Assembly (NCBI RefSeq): GCF_037113415.1
Contig: NZ_CP146608.1
Location: forward strand, 124,001 to 188,000
Reading direction: 5' to 3'
Source of the DNA: Devosia sp. XK-2
GTDB lineage: Bacteria > Pseudomonadota > Alphaproteobacteria > Rhizobiales > Devosiaceae
Length of the DNA: 64,000 nt
A program made the translations under genes and the position numbers. The notes beneath the pieces were generated by a model. That model made no database searches. It had not been told where the DNA came from and saw only the letters and a program-made list of their open reading frames with translations. This document shows, one piece after another, positions 8,489 to 17,228 of this stretch (its first letter is position 1; each line of letters begins with the position of its first letter).

Positions 8489-10279
8489 GTGGCCACGCTC
8501 GACGATCCGCATGCAACTGAAACGGGGCGCCATCGGGGCTCCGCTTCGGACGAGAACGCCGAGCGTTCCGGCCGCCGGGGATGGCGTCTGCTCCTGATGC
8601 CGGTGCTCAAGCTTTTCGAAGGCTTGAGGCGCTTTCTCGATTTCACCATCTTTTCGAGCCTCACCCGCCGCATCGTCGTGCTCAACATGGCCGGTCTGCT
8701 GGTTCTGGTGGTCGGCATTCTCTATCTCAACCAATGGCGCGACGGCCTGATCGATGCGCGCGTGCAATCGCTGCGCGTGCAGGGCGAAATCATCTCGGCC
8801 GCCATTGCTGCCTCGGCAACGGTGGATAGCGACATCATCTCGGTCGATCCCGACCGGCTGCTTGGCGCCCAGAGTGGGTCGTTCTCGCCCTTTTCCTATT
8901 ACGATCCTACCCTGGAATTTCCCATCAATCCCGAGCGCGTCGCCCCTTTGCTGCGCAATCTCATCACCCCCACCCGCACCCGGGCCCGCATCTATGACGG
9001 GCAGGGTCTCTTGATCCTGGACAGCGAAAACATCTATGCGCGCGGCGAGGTCCTGCGGCAGGCCATCGATACGTCCAAATCGGGCAGTTTCTTCCTGATG
9101 GATTGGTGGAACGCGCTGATTTCATGGGCCCCGGGCGGCAATTATCCCACCTATCAGGAATATGAGGCCGACGAAGGCATCCGCTATCCCGAAGTGGCAT
9201 CGGCCCTCGCCGGTGCCCCGGCCGATTTCGTGCGCGTCGATGCCCAGAACCAGCTCGTCGTTTCGGTGGCCGTGCCGGTGCAGCGCCTGCGCGCCATTGT
9301 CGGGGCCATCCTGCTCTCCACCGAACCGGGCGACATCGATTCGGTCGTGGCCCAGGAGCGCTGGAGCATCCTGCGCATTGCCGGCATTGCAGCAGGCGTG
9401 CAGATCGTGCTCTCCCTGCTCCTGGCCGGAACCATTGCCGGCCCGATGCGCCGGCTCTCCGCCGCCGCCGAGCGGGTTCAGACCGCCGGCAATGCTCGCG
9501 CTGAAATTCCCGACCTCAGCGACCGCCCCGACGAAATCGGCCATCTGTCCGGGGCCCTGCGGCGCATGACCGACGCGCTCTATAATCGCATCGAGGCCAT
9601 CGAGCGTTTCGCCGCCGATGTGGCCCATGAACTCAAGAACCCGCTGACCTCCCTGCGCTCGGCAGTGGAGACCCTGCCTCTGGCCAAGAAGGCAGAGGAT
9701 CGCGAGCGCCTGACCAATATCATCCAGCATGACGTCAAACGCCTCGACCGGCTGATCACCGATATTTCCAGCGCCAGCCGGCTCGACGCCGAACTGGCCC
9801 GCGAAAGTGCCGATCGCGTCGATATCGAAAAACTGGCCGAGGCCATGGTTGCCATCCAGACCGATGTGGCGGCCGGTCGCGATGTCGAGGTGGTTATGGG
9901 CAAGCGCGTGGGCCGCGGTTCCACCATGGTCAATGGCCATGAGAGCCGGCTGGCTCAGGTCTTTGCCAATCTGATCGACAATGCGGTGTCCTTCTCCCCG
10001 CCCGGTGGCAAGGTCACCGTGGCCGTCTCGACCGAGGGCGAGGCGATCACCGTGACCGTGACCGATGAGGGGCCGGGCATTACCGGCGATGCCGGCCGCA
10101 TCTTCCAGCGCTTCTATACCGATCGCCCCGAGGCCGAGAGCTTCGGCAATCATTCGGGCTTGGGTCTCTCGATCTCCAAGCAGATCGTGGATGCCCATAA
10201 GGGCCGGATCCGCGCCCAGAACCGCATCGACCGCTCCGGCGCCATTTTTACAATTGTGCTGCCACGGGCCCGCAAATAG
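8489..10279 (+). CDS. chvG: ChvG-type membrane sensor histidine kinase
   Basis: 596-aa inner-membrane kinase partnering ChvI. It has a cytoplasmic N-terminus, a first membrane span about residues 64-84 (VVLNMAGLLVLVVGILYL), a periplasmic sensor domain to about 290, a second span about 293-320, HAMP, then HisKA with phospho-acceptor His380 in FAADVAHELKNPLTS. The HATPase domain shows N, G1 and G2 boxes (NLIDNAVSFS, DEGPGI, GLGLSISK). GTG is used as start, with AAGGA just upstream overlapping the chvI stop region. In characterised orthologues a periplasmic inhibitor, ExoR, binds the sensor domain; it is not in this window. Confidence 0.94.
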   Translation: MATLDDPHATETGRHRGSASDENAERSGRRGWRLLLMPVLKLFEGLRRFLDFTIFSSLTRRIVVLNMAGLLVLVVGILYLNQWRDGLIDARVQSLRVQGEIISAAIAASATVDSDIISVDPDRLLGAQSGSFSPFSYYDPTLEFPINPERVAPLLRNLITPTRTRARIYDGQGLLILDSENIYARGEVLRQAIDTSKSGSFFLMDWWNALISWAPGGNYPTYQEYEADEGIRYPEVASALAGAPADFVRVDAQNQLVVSVAVPVQRLRAIVGAILLSTEPGDIDSVVAQERWSILRIAGIAAGVQIVLSLLLAGTIAGPMRRLSAAAERVQTAGNARAEIPDLSDRPDEIGHLSGALRRMTDALYNRIEAIERFAADVAHELKNPLTSLRSAVETLPLAKKAEDRERLTNIIQHDVKRLDRLITDISSASRLDAELARESADRVDIEKLAEAMVAIQTDVAAGRDVEVVMGKRVGRGSTMVNGHESRLAQVFANLIDNAVSFSPPGGKVTVAVSTEGEAITVTVTDEGPGITGDAGRIFQRFYTDRPEAESFGNHSGLGLSISKQIVDAHKGRIRAQNRIDRSGAIFTIVLPRARK

Positions 10280-10289
10280 ACTTTGCGGC

Positions 10290-10757
10290 ATGAACAAGCC
10301 AAACAATATGCATGGAACGGGTCTCGTTCTGGGGGATGTGGGGATATTGCTGCGGGGGCCCTCGGGCGCCGGCAAATCGGTGTTGTCCCTGGCGCTGCTC
10401 GATCGCTGGGAGGGGCGCGGGCAGGCTGCCTTCCTGGTCGCCGACGACAGGGTCGATATTGCTCAGGAGGGCAATGGGCTGGTCATGCTGGCGCCCCCGC
10501 AACTGGCCGGGCTGATCGAATTGCGCGGCCGCGGCATTGTCACCCGGCCCCATCGCGACCGGGCGCAATTGCATCTGGTGATCGACCTGGTGCCGGAAAT
10601 GACCCGCATGGTGGAGGAGGAAGACCTCCAGACCGAATTGCTCGGCCACACCCTGCCCCGCGCGCCCGTGCCGCAGGCCGGGCTGATCGGCCTGGGCCAC
10701 CAGACCCTCCTGGTGGTCGAAGCGGTTGCGCAAGCTGTTCAACACAGTCCGACGTGA
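10290..10757 (+). CDS. hprK: HPr kinase/phosphorylase, short alphaproteobacterial form
   Basis: 155-aa protein corresponding only to the C-terminal catalytic domain of HprK. Walker A GPSGAGKS is at residues 23-30 and the HprK signature region is ELRGRGIVTRPH near 85-97. Firmicute HprK is about 310 aa; the short form is normal in this order. It phosphorylates a serine of HPr to modulate the regulatory PTS. ATG at 10290 lies 10 nt after chvG; Met7 is an alternative start. Upstream in-frame sequence overlaps chvG and is not used. Operon with chvIG, EIIA and HPr genes. Confidence 0.9.
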   Translation: MNKPNNMHGTGLVLGDVGILLRGPSGAGKSVLSLALLDRWEGRGQAAFLVADDRVDIAQEGNGLVMLAPPQLAGLIELRGRGIVTRPHRDRAQLHLVIDLVPEMTRMVEEEDLQTELLGHTLPRAPVPQAGLIGLGHQTLLVVEAVAQAVQHSPT

Positions 10758-10899
10758 CAAATTATCCCTTGCAACCATATCCGTTGGGGACAAGACTGTG
10801 CGCCGTTTGCGGGGTGGCACCAGGCACCCCGGCAAATGGGGGGCTCAAGAGCTGTCGCGACCGGCTTTTTCGGCTGCGGCAGCCGTTTGGGGAAAGTGC

Positions 10900-11298
10900 A
10901 TGATAGGATTGGTTCTGGTGACCCACGGCGCGCTGGCCGATGAGTTCAAGCTGGCGATGGAGCATGTGGTCGGACCGCAGGAACATGTGGAAACCATCGC
11001 CATTGGCCCCGAAGACAATGCCGAGAGCCGACGGGACGATATTCTGGCCGCGCTCGATCGCGCCGATAGCGGCGATGGCGTCATCATTCTCACCGACATG
11101 TTCGGTGGCACGCCCTCTAACCTGGCTATTTCCGTCATGCAGAACCGCAAGGTGGAAGTGATCGCCGGGGTTAACCTGCCCATGCTGGTCAAGCTCGGGC
11201 GCATTCGCGGCGAAATGACCATGGAAGAAGCGGTGGCCATGGCGCAGGAAGCGGGCAAGAAATATATTACTGTCGCCAATTCCATCCTGGGTAGCTGA
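10900..11298 (+). CDS. PTS EIIA component, mannose-family fold (regulatory PTS)
   Basis: 132-aa EIIA-Man-type phosphocarrier. Phospho-acceptor His9 is in LVLVTHGALADEF; the conserved DMFGGTPSNLA segment is near residue 67. There is no EIIB, EIIC or EIID gene, so it is part of a non-transporting nitrogen-type PTS chain from EI-Ntr through HPr that regulates metabolism and, in rhizobia, ChvGI-linked targets. Start ATG at 10900 gives the standard MIGLVLVTHG N-terminus. HPr follows 4 nt later, so translation is probably coupled. Often labelled manX or ptsIIA-Man. Confidence 0.92.
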   Translation: MIGLVLVTHGALADEFKLAMEHVVGPQEHVETIAIGPEDNAESRRDDILAALDRADSGDGVIILTDMFGGTPSNLAISVMQNRKVEVIAGVNLPMLVKLGRIRGEMTMEEAVAMAQEAGKKYITVANSILGS

Positions 11299-11302
11299 TC
11301 TG

Positions 11303-11602
11303 ATGGATGCCGACCGGGCCGTCGCCCAGCAATTGACCATTGTGAACACCAAGGGCCTGCACGCCCGCGCCTCGGCGCGCTTTGTGCGCACGGCCGAGTG
11401 TTTCGACGCCAATATCGCCGTGGTCAAGGACGGCACCTCGGTGGCAGGCAATTCCATCATGGGGCTGATGATGCTGGGCGCCGGACCTGGCTCGACCATT
11501 CTGGTCCAGGCCTCCGGCAAACAGGCCCGCGAAGCGCTCGAAGCCATTGTCGAACTGGTCAATAACGGGTTCGATGAGGACGTGGACGGGATCGGGGCTT
11601 AG
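11303..11602 (+). CDS. ptsH: Phosphocarrier protein HPr
   Basis: 99-aa HPr. His20 in NTKGLHARASARFV is the EI-dependent phosphorylation site. Serine in GNSIMGLMMLGAGPG matches the regulatory Ser46 site targeted by HprK, whose gene is two positions upstream. It has about ten more residues at the N-terminus than enteric HPr, normal for this order. It transfers phosphate to the EIIA encoded just before it. Confidence 0.95.
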   Translation: MDADRAVAQQLTIVNTKGLHARASARFVRTAECFDANIAVVKDGTSVAGNSIMGLMMLGAGPGSTILVQASGKQAREALEAIVELVNNGFDEDVDGIGA

Positions 11603-11670
11603 GACCACCATTTCCGCCAGCGGGTTCCTCTGGGCCCTTACCTTGCGGATTTCTGTTGCCGCGCCTGTTA

Positions 11671-11716
11671 CCCACCCCCACCCTCGATCACTCCCCACAA
11701 GGGGGAGGGAGGCGAT
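11671..11716. repeat. Half copy of the CCTCCCTCCCC repeat
   Basis: CCCACCCCCACCCTCGATCA followed by CTCCCCACAAGGGGGAGGGAGGCGA resembles the right half of the long palindromic element, without a clear left half. It lies between ptsH and the DUF2937 gene. Confidence 0.6.
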
Positions 11717-11804
11717 GGGGAATAATACCGGGCGGTGAACTGAACTTGGAGCTTTTGCTGTCACCTGTCCGTTTTCATCACGGACGATTTCAGGGCGGAG
11801 ACGC

Positions 11805-12317
11805 ATGAGACGCTTCATAGCCGGCATTGGCGGCCTGGCACTTGCCACCACGCTCAGCCAATTCCCCGAATATGCCCAGCAATATACCCAGCGCCTGGGT
11901 GGGGCCGTCGACGAGTTGCGTGTCATCACCGAGGAATTCGACCGGGCCGCAGCCGAGGGCGGGCTGGACCGAGCAACGGCGCTCGAGCGCTACAATGCCT
12001 CCAATGACGATTTTCTCGCTGGGCGCGGCACGTCCATGTCGGCGACGTTCCAGCGCTACGATATGCTTTCCTCAACTCTGGCCGAGATCGAGGGCGCCGG
12101 GCCGGTCGAGCGCCTGCAATCCCTGCCCGCCTATCTCGACACCGATATCGGCCGCCGCACGCTCGAAAACTACCAGCCGGCTGTCCCGGTCACCATGGAA
12201 GGCATTCTCTATGCCGGGACCGGGTTCATCCTAGGTTACCTGGCCCTCTCCGGTCTTGTCCGCTTTGCCGCCATGCCCTTCCGGCGCGGCAGGGGGCGGA
12301 TCAGGGTCACGCGGTGA
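11805..12317 (+). CDS. DUF2937 family membrane protein
   Basis: 170-aa protein with an N-terminal hydrophobic segment (MRRFIAGIGGLALATTLSQFPEYAQQY), a polar helical middle (about 30-125) and a C-terminal membrane span (GILYAGTGFILGYLALSGLVRF) followed by an arginine-rich tail. The FPEYAQQYTQRLGGAVDEL segment is characteristic of DUF2937. Function unknown. It lies between ptsH and ahcY in the same orientation. The product is probably an inner-membrane protein with most of the chain between its two spans. Confidence 0.8.
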   Translation: MRRFIAGIGGLALATTLSQFPEYAQQYTQRLGGAVDELRVITEEFDRAAAEGGLDRATALERYNASNDDFLAGRGTSMSATFQRYDMLSSTLAEIEGAGPVERLQSLPAYLDTDIGRRTLENYQPAVPVTMEGILYAGTGFILGYLALSGLVRFAAMPFRRGRGRIRVTR

Positions 12318-12320
12318 CTG

Positions 12321-12344
12321 GGATATAAACAAATCTTTATATCC
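12321..12344. promoter_or_regulatory. Perfect palindrome upstream of ahcY (SahR-like operator candidate)
   Basis: Arms GGATATAAA (12321-12329) and TTTATATCC (12336-12344) are exact reverse complements around a 6-nt centre. It sits 68 nt before the ahcY start codon. The core ATATAAA-N6-TTTATAT resembles, from memory, operators proposed for the ArsR-family SAH-responsive regulator SahR in alphaproteobacteria. No T-run follows, so a terminator is unlikely. Confidence 0.5.
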
Positions 12345-12412
12345 GTCATTGATCGGTAACACCCGCTCCCGTATAGGAAGGGCAACGAAATCCCTTTGCG
12401 CGGAGCTATCCC

Positions 12413-13816
12413 ATGACCAAGAGCCCGACCGACTACGCGGTCAAAGACATTTCCCTGGCCGATTACGGCCGCAAGGAAATCAGCATCGCCGAAATCGAAA
12501 TGCCGGGCCTGATGGCCATTCGCGAGGAATATGCCGCCGCCCAGCCCTTGAAGGGCGCGCGCATTGCCGGCTCGCTGCATATGACCATCCAGACCGCTGT
12601 GCTCATCGAAACGCTGGTGGCGCTGGGCGCCGATGTGCGCTGGGTGTCGTGCAATATCTTTTCGACCCAGGACCATGCCGCTGCGGCCATTGCCGCCGCC
12701 GGCATCCCGGTCTTTGCCCATAAGGGCGAAACGCTGGAAGAATACTGGGCCTTCACCGACCGCATGATGGAATGGGGCGATGGCGGCACGCCCAATCTCA
12801 TTCTTGACGATGGCGGCGACGCCACCATGCTGGTGCTGACCGGCGCCAAGGCCGAGAGCGATCCCTCCATTCTCGACAAGCCAGGCAATGAGGAAGAAGA
12901 AATCTTCTTTGCCACCATCAAGAAGCGCCTCGCCACCCACCCCAATTTCTATTCGACCATCCGCGCCAATATTCAGGGCGTGTCGGAAGAAACCACCACG
13001 GGCGTGATGCGGCTCTATCAGCTCCACGCCAGGGGCGAGCTGCCTTTCCCCGCCATCAACGTCAATGACTCGGTCACCAAGTCCAAATTCGACAATAAAT
13101 ACGGCACGCGTGAATCGCTGGTCGACGCCATCCGCCGCGGCACCGATGTCATGCTGGCCGGCAAGGTCGCCATCGTCTGTGGCTATGGCGATGTGGGCAA
13201 GGGTTCGGCCGAAAGCCTGCGTGGCGCCGGCGCCCGCGTGCTGGTGACCGAAGTCGACCCCATCTGCGCCCTGCAGGCCGCCATGGAAGGGTTTGAGGTC
13301 GTCACCCTCGCCGAGGCCGCCCACCGCGCCGACATCGTGGTCACCGCCACCGGCAATCGTGATGTGCTCATGGTCGATGACATGCGCAATCTCAAGGACA
13401 TGGCGATCGTGTGCAATATCGGCCATTTCGACAATGAGATCGACGTTCTGGGCCTGAGGAATTTCAAGTGGACCAATGTCAAGCCGCAGGTCGATATGAT
13501 CGAGCAGCCCAATGGCAAGCGCCTGATCCTCCTGTCGGAGGGCCGTCTGGTCAATCTGGGCAATGCCACGGGACACCCCAGCTTTGTCATGTCGGCGTCC
13601 TTCTCCAACCAGACCCTGGCCCAGATCGAGCTGTGGACCAATGGCAAGAGCATCGAGAAGAAGGTGCATGTTCTGCCCAAGCATCTCGACGAAAAGGTCG
13701 CCGAACTGCACCTGGCCAAGCTGGGCGCCAAGCTGACCAAGCTGACCCAGAAACAGGCCGACTATATCGGCGTGCCGGTCCAAGGTCCGTTCAAGTCGGG
13801 CGAATATCGCTATTGA
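12413..13816 (+). CDS. ahcY: Adenosylhomocysteinase (S-adenosyl-L-homocysteine hydrolase)
   Basis: 467-aa NAD-dependent cytoplasmic enzyme that splits SAH into homocysteine and adenosine, removing the inhibitory product of methylation. Visible motifs: N-terminal substrate-binding [19 protein letters not shown], the characteristic alphaproteobacterial insertion near residues 150-190, catalytic Lys/Asp region [13 protein letters not shown], Rossmann NAD site [15 protein letters not shown], and C-terminal [13 protein letters not shown] is preceded by GGAG-type RBS (GCGGAGC). A strong terminator follows, and a palindrome precedes the gene. Confidence 0.97.
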   Translation: MTKSPTDYAVKDISLADYGRKEISIAEIEMPGLMAIREEYAAAQPLKGARIAGSLHMTIQTAVLIETLVALGADVRWVSCNIFSTQDHAAAAIAAAGIPVFAHKGETLEEYWAFTDRMMEWGDGGTPNLILDDGGDATMLVLTGAKAESDPSILDKPGNEEEEIFFATIKKRLATHPNFYSTIRANIQGVSEETTTGVMRLYQLHARGELPFPAINVNDSVTKSKFDNKYGTRESLVDAIRRGTDVMLAGKVAIVCGYGDVGKGSAESLRGAGARVLVTEVDPICALQAAMEGFEVVTLAEAAHRADIVVTATGNRDVLMVDDMRNLKDMAIVCNIGHFDNEIDVLGLRNFKWTNVKPQVDMIEQPNGKRLILLSEGRLVNLGNATGHPSFVMSASFSNQTLAQIELWTNGKSIEKKVHVLPKHLDEKVAELHLAKLGAKLTKLTQKQADYIGVPVQGPFKSGEYRY

Positions 13817-13844
13817 GCCGTTCCAGAGCTCTCTGAACCGGCAA

Positions 13845-13872
13845 AAAAGCCCGGGCATTGTCCCGGGCTTTT
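13845..13872 (+). terminator. Intrinsic terminator after ahcY
   Basis: Stem GCCCGGG / CCCGGGC with a 6-nt loop, preceded by six A and followed by TTTT. It lies 30 nt after the ahcY stop codon. Confidence 0.88.
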
Positions 13873-14130
13873 ACTTTTTCGAAAGGTTTCTGTTTCGTTC
13901 ACGGGTCAAGCCCTTTCCTTGCGCTTTGCCCGCAACGCACAGCCATCAAGACTCTTTTGCACGATTCGCCTGCCCGCTATGGTCTGAGTGATTCGGGTTG
14001 CGGGGGCACGCAAACCGTTTTTTGGGGGCAGCCGGAACCGCTTTGGTTCTGCGTCGGCAGCCTATCTCAGTTGAGGCGTACCGGCCGTCCGGCCGGGTTG
14101 GCATCGCAGTCAAAGCGAAAGAGGGCAGGT
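13873..14130 (+). promoter_or_regulatory. divL upstream region with three GANTC sites
   Basis: About 260 bp between the ahcY terminator and divL. GACTC at 13950, GATTC at 13963 and GATTC at 13990 are three CcrM-type methylation sites within 45 bp. The reading frame of divL stays open upstream but lacks family similarity there. The divL promoter must lie in this stretch. Confidence 0.45.
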
Positions 14131-16593
14131 ATGACGCCGGATCGTTTCCGGAAACAATTGGGATTCGCGGGTCTTTGTGCCGCGCCCATCGCTCTGGTCA
14201 CGGCTGTCCCCGCTCTGGCACAGGGTTTTGTTCCGGCAAATCTGGGCGGCATTGCTCCTTTTGCGGTGGCCATTGGTGCCGGTGGTTTCGCCCTTTTGTC
14301 CATGGCGCTGGTGCGCACGCTTTTAACCGATAGCCGCGCCGCCCGCCGCCGCGCCGCCGAGCAGATTGCCGATCTGCGCGCCCTGGTCGACGAATATGAA
14401 AATCTGATCGCCGGCACCCGCGAATTGACCGTGCTCTGGCAGGGCCATGAGGCGCCGCGCATTCTGGGCCAGGCCGGCGCCGTGCTGCCGCCGGGACGGC
14501 AGCCGCAAAGCGTGCTCAATTTCCATTCCTGGCTGGGCGCGGCCGAAACCAATCGGCTGACCAGCCTGGTCGAGGATTTGCGCCTGCATGGCCATGCCTT
14601 CGTCACCAGCCTGGATACGCTCGATGGCCGCCTGGTGCGCGCCAATGGCTGGGTCATGGGCGGCGCCGTGGCGCTGCGCCTCAGACCGGCCTTCAGTCAG
14701 CCCGACGAAAATGCCGTCCAGCCCCCCAAAATGCCGGATAGCGATCAGGCGGGCGCCCGCGCCATTCTGGCGCTTCTGACCAAGCCGGCCTTTTTGCGCG
14801 ACGAAGCTGACCGCCTCGTCTATGCCAACCCCGCCTATATGAGCCTGGCGGCCAGCCTGGGCCGCGCTGGCACCGAGTCCAGCCCTGCCGAACTGCTCGA
14901 TGCCGGCCAATTGGCCCAGCACCTCAAAGCCTGCCATGCCGATCCGGCGCCGGTTCAACGGGCGCTCGATTTCGGCGGTCAGGGCCGCTTCGAACTGGTG
15001 GATTTCCCGGTGCCCGGCGGCCGCGCCGGCTATCTCCGGCCTGAGGCTGCATTGGTCCCGTCCTTGCCGCCCGGCGATCTCGGCCTTAATCATATCGGCG
15101 GCATTATCGATGCCCTGGGCACACCCATCGCCATTTTCAATGCCAGGCGCGAACTGACCCAGTTCAACGCGGCCTATGCCAATCTCTGGAATCTCGATCC
15201 CAAATTCCTCACCCTGGGTCTGGATGAACGCGCCATTCTCGACAAGCTCAGGACCGAGGGCATGCTGCCCAGCCAGGTCGACTATCACACTTGGCGCGCC
15301 AAGCACCTGGAAAGCTACAACCGCCAGGAACCCTTCGAGGCCGATCCCTGGCACCTGCCCGACGGGCGCACCATCAAGGTCATTTCCGCCCCCGCCGGCC
15401 CCAATGGCGGCGTCATCTATGTCTTTGAAGACCTGACCGAGCGGCTGGAGCTGGAAAGCACCAATAAGGCCTTCACCAATGTGCTGCGCGAAACCATCAT
15501 GGCCCTTAATGAGGCCGTGGCGGTGTTCGGCACCAATGGGCGGCTGACCCTCTCCAATCCGCAGCTTTCCAAGCTGTGGAAACTGCCCATGAACGAGCTG
15601 GGCAATAATCCTCATATCGATCAATTGGCCGAGGCCAGTGGCCGGGCCATCCCCGAAGACGGGGCCACCATCTGGCGCGACCTTAAACGCACCATTATCG
15701 ATCTCAATCCCACCCGCACCGACCGCAATGGCCGCATCACCCGCTCGGACAACCGGCTGATCGACTATGCCATCACCCGCCTGCCCGACGGGCAGACCAT
15801 GATGACCTTCCTCGATGTCACCGAAAGCGCGAGCTACTCCAAGGTGCTCAAGGAGCGCAACGACGCCCTGGTCGCCGCCGACCGCCTCAAGGACGCTTTC
15901 GTTGAAAACGTCTCCTATGAGCTGCGCTCGCCGCTGACCAATATTATCGGCTTTGCCGATCTGCTCTCGGGCATGGAAAGCGGCAGCCTCAATGAGCGGC
16001 AGCGTGAATATATCGATTATATCCGCGCCTCCTCGGTGACCCTGGGCGTGCTCATCGACAATATTCTCGATCTCGCCTCGGTCGACGCAGGCATTGCCGA
16101 GCTCAATCCCGAGCCGCTCGATGTCACCGCGCTCATCGATAAGGCCCGCGCCGGCATCACCGCCACCTTCCCCGAGGTCTCGGCCCAAGCCCCGCATCTG
16201 GTCGTCGATATCGAGCCGGACCTGCCCCTCTTTGTGGCCGATGGCACCCGCATTGTGCAGGTACTCTATAATCTCCTCTCCAATGCGGCGCGCTTCTCCC
16301 CGCCGGGCGGCGAAATCCGCCTTTCTGCCAGCCATCGCGGCGACCGCATGCTCTTTGTGATCGAGGATGAGGGCCCCGGCCTCACCGACGAAATGAAATC
16401 GGCCATCCTGACCCGGCTCGATACCCCATCCGCCGGTGGCCGCCAGCGCGGCGCGGGGCTGGGCCTTTCCATCGTGCGCACCTTCGTCAATATGCATGGC
16501 GGCACCATTTCGGCCGAACGGCGCGAACCCAAGGGCAGCCGCATCATCGTCAACCTGCCGCTCGACAGCGCCATGGCCGGCGTGGCGGAGTAA
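14131..16593 (+). CDS. divL: DivL-like atypical sensor kinase (tyrosine in place of the catalytic histidine)
   Basis: 820-aa membrane-anchored cell-cycle kinase homologue. A leader-like hydrophobic segment (15-31) and a membrane span (about 38-62) are followed by PAS-like domains. The HisKA-like helix reads DAFVENVSYELRSPLTNIIGFADLL with Tyr596 where ordinary kinases have His, the hallmark of DivL. The ATPase domain is intact (NLLSNAARFSPPGG, EDEGPGL, GAGLGLSIV). In Caulobacter, DivL (769 aa) modulates CckA and so CtrA phosphorylation. Start ATG 14131 with GAGGGCAGG upstream. The ahcY-divL-tsaE order supports orthology. Confidence 0.88.
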   Translation: MTPDRFRKQLGFAGLCAAPIALVTAVPALAQGFVPANLGGIAPFAVAIGAGGFALLSMALVRTLLTDSRAARRRAAEQIADLRALVDEYENLIAGTRELTVLWQGHEAPRILGQAGAVLPPGRQPQSVLNFHSWLGAAETNRLTSLVEDLRLHGHAFVTSLDTLDGRLVRANGWVMGGAVALRLRPAFSQPDENAVQPPKMPDSDQAGARAILALLTKPAFLRDEADRLVYANPAYMSLAASLGRAGTESSPAELLDAGQLAQHLKACHADPAPVQRALDFGGQGRFELVDFPVPGGRAGYLRPEAALVPSLPPGDLGLNHIGGIIDALGTPIAIFNARRELTQFNAAYANLWNLDPKFLTLGLDERAILDKLRTEGMLPSQVDYHTWRAKHLESYNRQEPFEADPWHLPDGRTIKVISAPAGPNGGVIYVFEDLTERLELESTNKAFTNVLRETIMALNEAVAVFGTNGRLTLSNPQLSKLWKLPMNELGNNPHIDQLAEASGRAIPEDGATIWRDLKRTIIDLNPTRTDRNGRITRSDNRLIDYAITRLPDGQTMMTFLDVTESASYSKVLKERNDALVAADRLKDAFVENVSYELRSPLTNIIGFADLLSGMESGSLNERQREYIDYIRASSVTLGVLIDNILDLASVDAGIAELNPEPLDVTALIDKARAGITATFPEVSAQAPHLVVDIEPDLPLFVADGTRIVQVLYNLLSNAARFSPPGGEIRLSASHRGDRMLFVIEDEGPGLTDEMKSAILTRLDTPSAGGRQRGAGLGLSIVRTFVNMHGGTISAERREPKGSRIIVNLPLDSAMAGVAE

Positions 16594-16607
16594 AACGCGG
16601 TGTTCTG

Positions 16608-16746
16608 CCTCCCTCCCCTTGAGGGGGAGGGTAGCGCAGCTAGGCCATTTGGCCGTAGCGTAGCTGGGTGGGGTGAACCCGGAGCGCCGCGCTCGTTGCT
16701 CCGCCCCACCCTCTGTCCCTCCCCCTCGAGGGGAGGGAGGCGCAGG
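16608..16746. repeat. Palindromic repeat element, CCTCCCTCCCC family, copy 2
   Basis: Begins CCTCCCTCCCCTTGAGGGGG and ends with CCCCTCGAGGGGAGGGAGG, its inverted partner. The middle includes TAGCTGGGTGGGGTGA and GCCCCACCCTCTG arms. It fills the gap between divL and tsaE and ends 6 nt before the tsaE start, so it probably forms part of that leader. Confidence 0.8.
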
Positions 16747-16751
16747 AGCCA

Positions 16752-17183
16752 ATGGACTTGCCGACCAAAACCTTCCTCCCCGACGATGACGCCACCGCCC
16801 GTTTCGGCGCCGAGCTTGCCGCGACATTGAAGCCCGGGGATATCGTCAGCCTCGAGGGCGATCTGGGGGCCGGCAAGACCGCCATGGCCCGCGCCATCAT
16901 TCGTGCCCTGGCCGGCGATCCGGCGCTGGATGTGCCGTCCCCGACCTTTGCGCTGCTCCAGCCCTATGACACGCCCCTTGCGCCGGTGCTGCATGCCGAT
17001 CTCTACCGGCTGGCCGACGCCACCGAAATGGACGAGCTGGGCCTGCTCGATGATCCCGCTGCCATCGTGCTGGTGGAATGGGCCGAGCGGGCGCCCCAAT
17101 TGGTGGCGGCGGCGACCGTAACGGTGCGGCTCGCCATTCCGCCCGGCGGGATCGGGCGCCAGGTATCGGTCTTGCGGAACTGA
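16752..17183 (+). CDS. tsaE: tRNA threonylcarbamoyladenosine biosynthesis ATPase TsaE
   Basis: 143-aa P-loop ATPase that works with TsaB/TsaD to form t6A37 on ANN-decoding tRNAs. Walker A EGDLGAGKT at residues 35-43, the following VPSPTFALLQPY, the HADLYRL motif near 81, and VLVEWAER near 107 are all typical. Length is normal. In many relatives further genes such as an aminoglycoside phosphotransferase or nucleotidyltransferase follow; here the order breaks and unrelated genes begin. The ATG sits just after the repeat element, with AGGAGCC as RBS. Confidence 0.93.
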   Translation: MDLPTKTFLPDDDATARFGAELAATLKPGDIVSLEGDLGAGKTAMARAIIRALAGDPALDVPSPTFALLQPYDTPLAPVLHADLYRLADATEMDELGLLDDPAAIVLVEWAERAPQLVAAATVTVRLAIPPGGIGRQVSVLRN

Positions 17184-17199
17184 TCGCCCGGCGCCGGGT

Positions 17200-17216
17200 T
17201 GGTCCTTGAAGGACCA
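17200..17216. promoter_or_regulatory. 17-nt perfect palindrome before a micro-ORF
   Basis: TGGTCCTT-G-AAGGACCA reads the same on both strands apart from the centre. Its right arm overlaps the AGGAG that could serve the 16-codon ORF. It could be a protein site or an RNA stem hiding the ribosome-binding site. Confidence 0.4.
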
Positions 17217-17228
17217 GGAGACCCGTCC

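Noticed and set aside
12318..12412. SAH or SAM riboswitch upstream of ahcY
   Set aside because: The 95-nt leader has a simple palindrome but I could not fold the conserved SAH-riboswitch core or pseudoknot in it. An operator is a better explanation.
14323..16827. 834-aa open frame on the minus strand
   Set aside because: Antisense to divL and part of the repeat element. Translation has no domain; the opposite strand encodes a complete kinase.
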